A DNA stretch of 6,995 bases from Fimbriimonadales bacterium (GCA_026392145.1 JAPLCS010000369.1:1-6995), one strand, 5' to 3'; positions 1-4,962 are shown, numbered from the stretch's first letter. Notes: a model not told the origin generated them from the letters alone. Numbers and translations are program-made.

Positions 1-220
1 AGCCGAGAAGCAGTTGCTGATGAAGGAAATTCCTCGCTGGTTTAGCTCCCCGCGGATCGAGACTCGGTGCATGGCGTTCAAAATGGTGAAACTACTCAAG
101 CTCTCACAGTTCGATGGCGCTGTGGATCGTCTAAAGGCAGATTTGGGACGTAAACAAAAATTGAGTCCGCTGGAAAAGATCGAACTAGAGGACATGACGA
201 GCTATCGGGACAGAAGATGA
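1..220 (+). CDS. C-terminal fragment of an unrecognised protein (5' end outside the window)
   Basis: The reading frame is open from base 2 (first whole codon GCC) to a TGA at 218-220, giving 72 residues, and it continues off the left edge. Internal TTG and ATG codons near 14-22 could be starts, but the frame is open upstream and nothing resembling a ribosome site favours them, so this is read as a gene tail. The fragment is charged and probably mostly helical, with no membrane segment and no motif I recognise. A HEAT/ARM-like helical repeat is possible but unsupported. Its stop codon overlaps the start of the prepilin-like gene as ATGA (217-220), so the two are probably co-transcribed and translationally coupled. 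The coding strand is G-rich, like the next gene and unlike everything downstream of about 1050. Function unknown. Confidence 0.6.
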   Translation, partial: AEKQLLMKEIPRWFSSPRIETRCMAFKMVKLLKLSQFDGAVDRLKADLGRKQKLSPLEKIELEDMTSYRDRR

Positions 221-852
221 GAGGTCGAAGATTTGGGACTGGGTTCACTCTGATCGAGTTGCTGGTTTGTATCTCGATTGTTGCAGTGCTTGCTGCACTC
301 TTGTTTCCTGTGTGTTCGCGAGCAAAACACAAGGCAAAAGCTGAAGCCGCTCGGTCGGCTATGCGTCAGCTCGGGCTTGCTGCCAATTTGTATTCGACCG
401 GGAGTGATGACATTTATCCGGCGGCTCTCGGTGCAAATTGTTATGCTTTGATTCACAAGACTAGCCGTTATTGCGGTTCGTGGAGTCTTGCGGATGGAGC
501 CGAAATTCCTAGTTTTTACGATTCTGCTCGTCCGTTCGTTGCTGATAGAGCGCTCTATATAAGTTCCGTTGACCGGTTGGATCCGACACTGTTCGCCGAA
601 GGTGGGCACTCAGCAACATGGTGGGAGGAAACCAAGTTCGCTTCTCAGCCTGGATCTAGTTTTGAATACTCATTCTGGAAATCCTTCGGAACTTCGATAC
701 CAGATAAATCCCGCCCGGCAGTCTTGCTCTACTCGCTGTACGCAGAGGATTGGAATGTCTCGAAGCCCCAGCAGTTGTATTCTGTTGTTCGAACAGATCT
801 ATCTCTGTCAAAGCTAAGGAACGTCGAGTTGGGCAAGGAAATAACACCATGA
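217..852 (+). CDS. Type IV prepilin / type II pseudopilin-like protein
   Basis: The 211-residue protein has a class III (prepilin) signal. A short basic leader of 9 residues (MRGRRFGTG) is followed by FTLIELL, so prepilin peptidase would cut after Gly9, leaving Phe at +1 and Glu14 at the conserved +5 position. A hydrophobic helix of about 20 residues (10-31) follows and then a polar region (AKHKAKAEAARSAMRQLGLA, then NLYSTGSDDIYPAA). That region resembles the helix-to-globular transition of GspG/DUF1559-like pseudopilins. By family knowledge such proteins sit in the inner membrane and are assembled into pili or secretion pseudopili. The rest (residues about 75-211) is a Trp/Tyr-rich globular domain I cannot place. 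The start ATG at 217 overlaps the previous stop (ATGA), with GGGA at 207-210 as a weak ribosome site. The stop again overlaps the next start (849-852). No pilus assembly ATPase or peptidase gene is visible nearby. Confidence 0.85.
   Translation: MRGRRFGTGFTLIELLVCISIVAVLAALLFPVCSRAKHKAKAEAARSAMRQLGLAANLYSTGSDDIYPAALGANCYALIHKTSRYCGSWSLADGAEIPSFYDSARPFVADRALYISSVDRLDPTLFAEGGHSATWWEETKFASQPGSSFEYSFWKSFGTSIPDKSRPAVLLYSLYAEDWNVSKPQQLYSVVRTDLSLSKLRNVELGKEITP
835..840 (+). promoter_or_regulatory. Ribosome binding site of the 63-residue membrane ORF
   Basis: AAGGAA lies 8 bases before the ATG at 849, inside the 3' end of the prepilin-like gene. A well-spaced Shine-Dalgarno site plus an ATGA overlap is the main argument that the short ORF downstream is translated, and that this ATG rather than an upstream in-frame ATG at 750 is its start. 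Confidence 0.55.
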
Positions 853-1040
853 AGCATAGGCCCTCTCCCTTAGGTATCGCATTTTGTCTCAGCTTAGTGA
901 CCTCGGCTGGAATAGTCGGCTACAGGTCAACGAATTCGCCCTCCGGGCAACGAATTCTTATTATAGTGGATTTTGAACCCGTTATGCCACATGAAATGCC
1001 GCACCAACTAACCAACCCAAAGCCACAAAACCAACGTTGA
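849..1040 (+). CDS. Small single-pass membrane or exported protein, unknown function
   Basis: The ORF encodes 63 residues from ATG 849 to TGA 1038-1040. The start overlaps the stop of the prepilin-like gene (ATGA, 849-852) and is preceded by AAGGAA at an 8-base spacing. The protein opens with a basic stretch (MKHRPSP) and then a hydrophobic segment at residues 8-25 (LGIAFCLSLVTSAGIVGY), either a membrane anchor or an uncleaved signal. Next comes a short strand-like hydrophobic patch (RILIIVDFEPV, 35-45) and a Pro/Asn/Gln-rich tail with two MPH motifs. I do not recognise the family. The position suggests a partner or accessory of the pilin-like protein, but that is inference from coupling alone. 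It could instead be a decayed remnant of a longer gene, since the strand composition changes within it. Confidence 0.5.
   Translation: MKHRPSPLGIAFCLSLVTSAGIVGYRSTNSPSGQRILIIVDFEPVMPHEMPHQLTNPKPQNQR
928..957 (+). repeat. 10-bp direct repeat flanking a GCCC/GGGC hairpin
   Basis: CAACGAATTC occurs at 928-937 and again at 948-957, a 20-base period. GCCC (938-941) and GGGC (945-948) between the copies can form a 4-bp stem with a 3-base loop. The repeat lies inside the 63-residue ORF in two different reading frames, so it is not a protein repeat. It may be a small duplication scar or chance. Confidence 0.4.
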
Positions 1041-1057
1041 AGTAAACTAACCCCCGA

Positions 1058-1840
1058 ATGTCCGACTACAACATCTTGTTTCTCGGCGATGTGGTCGGCC
1101 GCCCCGGCAGGGACGCAGTCAGCGAGCACCTTCCCGCATTGAGAGCCAAGCACAACCCACTTTTCACCATCATCAATGGGGAAAACAGTGCCGGAGGACT
1201 AGGCATTACCGCCGCAATCGCCGAAGAGTTCATCCGCGCCGGTGCAGACGCAATCACCCTCGGAAACCACGCCTTCAATAAAAGAGAAATCTCAACCTAT
1301 CTCGACTCAGGAAAACCAATCGTTCGCCCCGGCAACATGGCAGCATCCGTCCCCGGTCGAGGCATGATTCAAATTCAAAAACAAGGCATTCAACTCGCAG
1401 TCATCAACCTGTGCGGTCGAGTAATGATGGACCCGCACTACACCGACCCCTTCGCCGTATTTGACGACTACCACACCTCACTCCAAACCCCCCACGTATT
1501 CCTCGACTTCCACTGCGAAGCCACCAGCGAAAAAATTGGAATGGGCTACCACTGCGAAGGTAGAGCAACCGCAGTCGTCGGAACCCATACCCACGTGCAA
1601 ACCGCCGACGAAACCGTCCTCGCAGGCGGCACCGCCTACATCACCGATGTAGGCATGTGCGGACCACGCAACAGCGTGCTCGGCATGGACCGAAACATTA
1701 TTGTTCGTCGATTTAGAACAGGACTTCCGGAAAAATTTGAAGTCGCTAATGAACCTGGTGTAATCTCAGGAGTAGTAATTTGCGTCGAAAAAGTCAGCGG
1801 AAGAGCGAAATCCATTGAAAGGATTAGCGTCATAGACTAG
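1058..1840 (+). CDS. ymdB: YmdB-family metallophosphoesterase (TIGR00282), probable cyclic-nucleotide phosphodiesterase
   Basis: The 260-residue product has the full set of family motifs: LGDVVGRPGR (9-18, metal ligand D11), NGENSAGGLGIT (40-51, E42/N43), LGNH (68-71, N70 and H71), DFHCE (150-154, H152) and VGTHTHVQTAD (174-184, H177/H179). A DVGMCGP motif follows. These match the two-metal site of Bacillus YmdB, which hydrolyses 2',3'-cAMP/cGMP and influences biofilm and motility decisions. Length is typical of the family (about 255-265). After GNH, most relatives known to me read T/V-W-D, whereas this protein has A72-F73-N74. No membrane segment is present, so it should be cytosolic. The start ATG lies 17 bases after the preceding small ORF with no recognisable Shine-Dalgarno site; a TAAACT at 1043-1048 may be a -10 element. 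The usual neighbour rny is not in the window. In this gene the + strand becomes clearly C-rich. Confidence 0.93.
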   Translation: MSDYNILFLGDVVGRPGRDAVSEHLPALRAKHNPLFTIINGENSAGGLGITAAIAEEFIRAGADAITLGNHAFNKREISTYLDSGKPIVRPGNMAASVPGRGMIQIQKQGIQLAVINLCGRVMMDPHYTDPFAVFDDYHTSLQTPHVFLDFHCEATSEKIGMGYHCEGRATAVVGTHTHVQTADETVLAGGTAYITDVGMCGPRNSVLGMDRNIIVRRFRTGLPEKFEVANEPGVISGVVICVEKVSGRAKSIERISVID

Positions 1841-1843
1841 AAT
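1815..1843 (+). promoter_or_regulatory. Sigma-70-type promoter for the Gly-rich PKD protein
   Basis: TTGAAA (1815-1820) and TAGAAT (1838-1843) each match five of six consensus bases and are separated by exactly 17 bp. Transcription should start near 1850, about 30 bases before the TTG start. The promoter overlaps the last codons of the ymdB gene, so the downstream gene can be expressed separately from it. Confidence 0.65.
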
Positions 1844-1845
1844 AG

Positions 1846-1855
1846 AGATTAATCT
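1846..1855. promoter_or_regulatory. Perfect 10-bp palindrome at the predicted transcription start
   Basis: AGATTAATCT is a perfect inverted repeat centred on the predicted start site of the promoter at 1815-1843. Its placement fits a repressor operator, but a 10-bp AT-rich palindrome can arise by chance and no binding protein is identified. Confidence 0.3.
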
Positions 1856-1866
1856 ATCCTGACCGG

Positions 1867-1873
1867 TTAGGAG
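1867..1873 (+). promoter_or_regulatory. Strong Shine-Dalgarno site that decides a TTG start
   Basis: TTAGGAG is followed by a 6-base spacer and TTG at 1880. An in-frame TAG at 1868-1870 rules out any earlier start, and the next in-frame ATG (1898) would remove most of the signal peptide, so TTG 1880 is the best start. Confidence 0.7.
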
Positions 1874-1879
1874 AAAACA

Positions 1880-2962
1880 TTGAACACACTATTTGCAATG
1901 ATGATCATGGGTGCGGGTGCACAAGAGACCCCAGTCCTCTATCGTACTGGCGTCGCGCTGAAGGACCAAGGTATTTCCGTGCGATCCTGGGGAAGCGGCA
2001 TTTGCTCCGAAACAGAAGAGGCGGCCTACGAAGGAACTACCTCGGTCAGAATCGCGACCAAGAATTTGTATCAAGGCGGAGCCTTCACCTTCTCCAAACC
2101 AGGCGATGTAAGCGCAGCCTTTGCTGACAAATACAACCTCCTACGAATCACCTTCAAAACCCTCGATGCAGCCACAGGAACAGGCGGTGGTGGCGCACCC
2201 GGACCGGGTGCAGCAGGTGCAGCGGGCGGCGGCGGCGGTTCAAAAGCTGGTGACGGCGAAGAATCACCAGAAGGCGGATTTGATTCACCATTTGTGGACC
2301 CACAAGGCGGGCCTGGCGGAGGATTCGGACGACCCGGCGGCGCTGGACCAGGTGGCGGTCAAAAAGGCGGCTCCGGATTCGGAGCTCCTGGCGCAGGCGG
2401 TGCGGGCGGTGCATCGAGCGGAGTGGTGCTCAAATCCATTCGACTCATCATCACCACCACCGATGGCCTTCGAAGCGAAGCAGTGGTTCCAACAAGCGCA
2501 GCAGGAACTGTAGAACGAGGATGGAAGCAAGCAGGTGTCCCCCTCCAAGCAATCAAAGGATTTGCCCGAACCAATAAAGTCATCAAAGACATTGCGTTCT
2601 CGGGTGACGTCTCCACCGCTTTCTACATCGGTGACATCCGAATTCTGAGCGATAAGACACCAATCCGCGGTGAGCCCAACTTCAGAACCTACACGGGGAC
2701 AACCAACGACACCATCACCTTCTCCGCAACAGGATTCGGTGGAAGTAGCGTTCTCAAGTACACCTGGGACTTCGATGACTCCGATGGTATCCAAATCGAT
2801 GCCGAAGGTCAAACGGTCAAGTATCGATACCGTGTGCCTAGCAACGGACCAGACGTCAGCACACGAAAGCCAAACGGCCAATACACTGCAACGCTAACCA
2901 TCACCGATCTTTATGGCTTAAAGGAGTCCTACTCCACCACCATGAAGATTAAAATCAACTAA
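1880..2962 (+). CDS. Secreted beta-sandwich protein with a Gly-rich insertion and a C-terminal PKD domain
   Basis: The 360-residue product starts at TTG. A short hydrophobic N-terminus (residues 3-14, LFAMMIMGAGA) looks like a minimal signal peptide cleaved near A14/Q15. Residues about 19-97 and 182-258 read as alternating beta strands (for example YNLLRITFKTL and VVLKSIRLIITTT, ending FYIGDIRIL), resembling the two halves of a galactose-binding or carbohydrate-binding jelly roll. They are interrupted at 99-181 by about 83 residues of Gly/Ala/Pro-rich low complexity. Residues about 266-360 form a PKD-like immunoglobulin fold (KYTWDFDDSDG at 293-303, then GQYTATLTITDLYG at 333-346). No catalytic motif is seen, so the likely role is surface binding or adhesion outside the cytoplasm; this is inferred from domains. 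It has its own promoter, a strong ribosome site and an intrinsic terminator, making it a probable single-gene transcript. The exact family is not recognised. Confidence 0.8.
   Translation: MNTLFAMMIMGAGAQETPVLYRTGVALKDQGISVRSWGSGICSETEEAAYEGTTSVRIATKNLYQGGAFTFSKPGDVSAAFADKYNLLRITFKTLDAATGTGGGGAPGPGAAGAAGGGGGSKAGDGEESPEGGFDSPFVDPQGGPGGGFGRPGGAGPGGGQKGGSGFGAPGAGGAGGASSGVVLKSIRLIITTTDGLRSEAVVPTSAAGTVERGWKQAGVPLQAIKGFARTNKVIKDIAFSGDVSTAFYIGDIRILSDKTPIRGEPNFRTYTGTTNDTITFSATGFGGSSVLKYTWDFDDSDGIQIDAEGQTVKYRYRVPSNGPDVSTRKPNGQYTATLTITDLYGLKESYSTTMKIKIN
2174..2422 (+). repeat. Gly/Ala/Pro-rich low-complexity coding repeat
   Basis: This stretch encodes residues 99-181 of the PKD protein, dominated by GGC/GGT/GGA, GCA and CCN codons, including a short run of GGC triplets near 2226-2238. 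The period is irregular (GGAGPGGG, GGFG, GAPGAGGAGG), so it is not a true collagen Gly-X-Y repeat. An acidic patch (DGEESPEGGFDSPFVDP, 125-141) divides it into two Gly-rich halves. Such tracts are prone to slippage and to length differences between strains. Confidence 0.75.
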
Positions 2963-2981
2963 GAATTCTTACGAGTTCTAC

Positions 2982-3013
2982 AAAACGACCTACCTATCAG
3001 GTGGGTCGTTTTT
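2982..3013 (+). terminator. Intrinsic (rho-independent) terminator after the PKD protein
   Basis: The left arm AAAACGACCTACC (2982-2994) and right arm GGTGGGTCGTTTT (3000-3012) pair over 13 positions with a single T-G wobble. The loop is TATCA, and the right arm ends in a run of five T (3009-3013). The A-run before the left arm means it could also work on the opposite strand. It lies 20 bases after the stop codon and separates this gene from the regulator downstream. Confidence 0.9.
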
Positions 3014-3027
3014 CTATTAGCCTAAGG

Positions 3028-3056
3028 TAGACTGATTCTTTCTAGGAACATATCAC
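3028..3056 (+). promoter_or_regulatory. Candidate promoter placing the start site at the regulator's ATG
   Basis: TAGACT (3028-3033) and TATCAC (3051-3056) each match four of six consensus bases with a 17-bp spacer. The -10-like box ends 5 bases before the ATG at 3062, so a transcript would begin at or beside the start codon. The only purine-rich ribosome-site candidate (AGGAA, 3044-3048) is 13 bases from the ATG, which is too far. Confidence 0.35.
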
Positions 3057-3061
3057 TAACA

Positions 3062-3649
3062 ATGACAAGGATTGCCCTACTATCCACAGAGCTCCTTTTT
3101 CTGGAGGCTCTAGCAAGCTTATTTAACCGGTTTGGGTCCTTCCAAGTGGTCTGCCAAGAAATGAACGTACACAGCTTTCTTAATTTTGGAAAAGCCCGAA
3201 ATGCTCAAATTTACGTTGTAGACGCCACCAAGTTAACAAAGGCAGATGTGCAATTTTTGAATGGAGCTAAACTCGCCGGTGGACTTTTACTTGCAGTTAT
3301 CAACAGCCCCACTTCAGTTCCAATTGATGCAGATCTCATCCTTTCAAAACAAATAGACTCCGAGGAGCTATTTCAATCTCTCAACACCCTAGCAGAACAA
3401 CTTCCTAAACCCGTGGTACGCGAAGGAAAACGACTCTATCGAACCGGCAACTCGCTCACAGAAAGAGAACAAGCGGTCGCCCGACTCATGGCGCGAGGAC
3501 ATTCAAATGCCGATATTGCCAAACTAATGTCCCTTCAAGAACAAAGCATCAAGAACCTAGCCAGCATAATATTGCGAAAGCTCAAATGCAAGAACAGAAC
3601 CCAAGTCGCCATCAAACTTGCAAATTTGGAATCCGAGCCACCCTCATAG
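3062..3649 (+). CDS. Orphan LuxR/NarL-type regulator with a degenerate receiver domain
   Basis: The 195-residue protein has two parts. Residues about 1-112 align in outline with a response-regulator receiver: strand MTRIALLS, YVVDA (51-55) with D54 at the phospho-acceptor place, and LILSKQIDSEELFQSL (92-107) with K96 at the conserved lysine. However, the acidic pair that binds Mg2+ after the first strand is replaced by S8-T9, with only E10 nearby. Residues about 130-189 form a LuxR helix-turn-helix: LTEREQAVARLMARGHSNAD (132-151), IAKLMSLQEQSIKN (152-165) and LRKLKCKNRTQVAIKL (171-186). It should bind DNA in the cytoplasm, possibly without classical phosphorylation. No histidine kinase is adjacent. 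It lies alone between a strong terminator and cdsA, 35 bases before the cdsA start. Its target is unknown. Confidence 0.85.
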   Translation: MTRIALLSTELLFLEALASLFNRFGSFQVVCQEMNVHSFLNFGKARNAQIYVVDATKLTKADVQFLNGAKLAGGLLLAVINSPTSVPIDADLILSKQIDSEELFQSLNTLAEQLPKPVVREGKRLYRTGNSLTEREQAVARLMARGHSNADIAKLMSLQEQSIKNLASIILRKLKCKNRTQVAIKLANLESEPPS

Positions 3650-3650
3650 C

Positions 3651-3678
3651 TTCTCAGTAATAAATTTTCAGATAGAAT
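3651..3678 (+). promoter_or_regulatory. Candidate promoter giving a leaderless cdsA mRNA
   Basis: TTCTCA (3651-3656, four of six) and TAGAAT (3673-3678, five of six) are separated by 16 bp. The seventh base after the -10 box is the G of the GTG start codon at 3685, so the predicted transcript starts at the start codon. No Shine-Dalgarno sequence precedes GTG. The in-frame stop TAG at 3673-3675 prevents an earlier start. Confidence 0.4.
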
Positions 3679-3684
3679 ACTCCT

Positions 3685-4515
3685 GTGCCAACCAGAGACC
3701 TCACCACTCGAGTTCTCACCGCCTTAACTCTTTTTGCGGTAGTAGTCGGAGTTCTATTCTTTGACCGCACAGGCATCGGAGTAAAAGCTCTACTGGTCCT
3801 CATGGTGGGCATATCACTCACCGAATGGGCAAACATCACGCAGCTCAAATCACCCCTCTGGCTCGTTCCCGCAGGAGCATTCTGCCTGGCATCAATAATT
3901 GGTATCTCCCAACTTCCCTTCCCGCATCTGCCCTATTGGTCATGCTTAGGGCTTCCTATCGCTGGAGCGCTCGTATCAAACTCCACCAAACAACACGAAC
4001 CCATCGGCAAAGTACTGTTCTCAAACGCCTGGCTGATACTCACCCTCGTTCCCATAATTCTCCTATCCCTTCCCTCCACAAGCACGCATTTACATATCTC
4101 ACCCGTTTGGATCATGTTTGCTGCCGTTCCCATCTGGGTCGGCGACTCCATGGCACTATTCGTTGGGAAAGCATGGGGCAAAACCCCCCTCGCACCCACT
4201 ATCTCCCCTAAAAAGACCCGCGAAGGCGCAATTGGCAATCTACTAGGATGCCTAATCTCAGGACTCGTCTTAGCACTAATTTACAAGGTCCCCCTCGGCG
4301 TTGGACTCTGTATCGGCGTCAACTGCGGCGTCATCGGCCAAATAGGTGACCTCTTCCAAAGCCACCTCAAACGGATGGCAGGCCTCAAAGACAGCGGCTC
4401 CATTCTTCCCGGACACGGTGGCCTCCTCGACCGAATAGACAGCCTGATGACATCAGTACCCGTTAGTCTAGCAATCCTTCACCTTTTCGGGCTTTTCTCC
4501 GTCGTTGCACGTTAA
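3685..4515 (+). CDS. cdsA: Phosphatidate cytidylyltransferase (CDP-diglyceride synthase)
   Basis: The 276-residue polytopic inner-membrane protein makes CDP-diacylglycerol from phosphatidate and CTP, the branch point to all anionic and zwitterionic phospholipids. The PROSITE CDS signature is complete at residues 226-252: S226, K229-R230, K235-D236 and LPGHGG (241-246), ending DRID (249-252). Upstream, WVGDSMALFVGKAWGKTPLA (151-170) followed by ISPKKTREGA (173-182) is the other hallmark, with D154. GDLFQS (221-226) is the expected GDLxxS motif. At least six hydrophobic segments are evident from residue 11 onward. Length is typical. The start is GTG at 3685 because a TAG lies in frame at 3673; no ribosome site precedes it. 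The usual partners uppS, frr and dxr are not adjacent. Its last 53 bases overlap the opposing minus-strand gene. Confidence 0.95.
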   Translation: MPTRDLTTRVLTALTLFAVVVGVLFFDRTGIGVKALLVLMVGISLTEWANITQLKSPLWLVPAGAFCLASIIGISQLPFPHLPYWSCLGLPIAGALVSNSTKQHEPIGKVLFSNAWLILTLVPIILLSLPSTSTHLHISPVWIMFAAVPIWVGDSMALFVGKAWGKTPLAPTISPKKTREGAIGNLLGCLISGLVLALIYKVPLGVGLCIGVNCGVIGQIGDLFQSHLKRMAGLKDSGSILPGHGGLLDRIDSLMTSVPVSLAILHLFGLFSVVAR

Positions 4516-4852
4516 ATCGCAATCGATCATCTCGGAAATAATTCCGCCTCATTTCCTCGAAACGAGCAAAAGCCGCAGGACTAATCGGCTCCAACAAATC
4601 AAACAACCCACTTTTAACCACTACTGCCAAATCAGCCCCACGCAGGATCCACTGATAATACAAATTCCCACGATTCGTATACGGTCCATAAATCACCGCC
4701 CCAGGTAGCAACGACTGCACATAATTCAAAACCGGTAACTGGTCAGACCCCATTCGCACCACAATCTGAGGCGTCTGACCATCTCCACCGTAACTCCCAT
4801 TACAAGCAAAAAATCCCAACAGAAAACCCCGATCCACATCACTCCAATTCAT
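4463..4852 (-). CDS. Freestanding LAGLIDADG-like protein lacking the catalytic acids
   Basis: Read from ATG 4852 the product has 129 residues. GFLLGFFACNGSYGG (9-23) fits the LAGLIDADG helix and following turn. The rest follows the single-domain order: a strand (PQIVVRMGS), a helix (LPVLNYVQSLLPG), strands (AVIYGP, NLYYQWILRG), a helix (ADLAVVVKSGLFDLLEP) and a final helix (AAFARFEEMRRNYF), then a very basic tail (RRRKARKG). In active homing endonucleases the motif ends D-x-D/E-G; here it is A16-C17-N18-G19, so both acidic positions are missing and cleavage activity is unlikely. A DNA-binding role is inferred. The frame stays open to an ATG at 5023; 4852 was chosen because it starts just before the motif and follows a TATAAT at 4874-4869. 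ATGs at 4870 and 4885 are alternatives. The coding assignment rests on the domain pattern. Confidence 0.7.
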   Translation of the reverse strand: MNWSDVDRGFLLGFFACNGSYGGDGQTPQIVVRMGSDQLPVLNYVQSLLPGAVIYGPYTNRGNLYYQWILRGADLAVVVKSGLFDLLEPISPAAFARFEEMRRNYFRDDRLRFNVQRRRKARKGEGLLD

Positions 4853-4868
4853 GTTTGTTACATTGCAC

Positions 4869-4874
4869 ATTATA
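4869..4874 (-). promoter_or_regulatory. Perfect -10 box (TATAAT) for the LAGLIDADG-like gene
   Basis: On the minus strand TATAAT ends 16 bases before the ATG at 4852, predicting a leader of about 10 bases. No convincing -35 hexamer was found (TTCCAA about 18 bp upstream is poor) and no Shine-Dalgarno sequence precedes the ATG. Confidence 0.4.
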
Positions 4875-4962
4875 ACGTGAAACATTCCTAAATTGGAATC
4901 TCCAGATTGAATTCCCTCCCCTTTGGTATCATAGATAAGGTGCTCCAAAACATGGAAGCGCC

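Noticed and set aside
931..957. Cloning-vector sequence, because GAATTCGCCCT followed by GGGC and GAATTC recalls a TA-cloning site
   Set aside because: The match stops after a few bases, the mirror half is not the vector arm, and the surrounding sequence is an open, coupled reading frame with no vector features.
840..1060. A dif/XerCD recombination site at the strand-composition switch
   Set aside because: The AT-rich stretch near 953-980 was compared with the usual two 11-bp arms around a 6-bp centre. No arms resembling the TTATGTTAA-type half-site were found.
2285..2881. A 198-codon open frame on the minus strand opposite the PKD gene
   Set aside because: It is Ser/Cys/Trp-rich with no domain logic and lies opposite a Gly-rich, codon-biased gene with its own promoter, ribosome site and terminator. 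It is a shadow of that gene.
2961..2970. Palindrome AAGAATTCTT just after the PKD gene stop codon
   Set aside because: It is short and AT-rich and precedes a much better terminator hairpin, with no promoter around it to make it an operator.
4571..4590. Inverted repeat AGCCG/CGGCT as a terminator for cdsA
   Set aside because: The stem is only 5 bp with a 10-base loop and no T-run follows; it lies within the minus-strand coding region.
4463..4852. An intein or intron-encoded endonuclease interrupting cdsA or valS
   Set aside because: Both neighbouring genes have intact, continuous frames, and the LAGLIDADG-like ORF is on the opposite strand, so nothing is interrupted.
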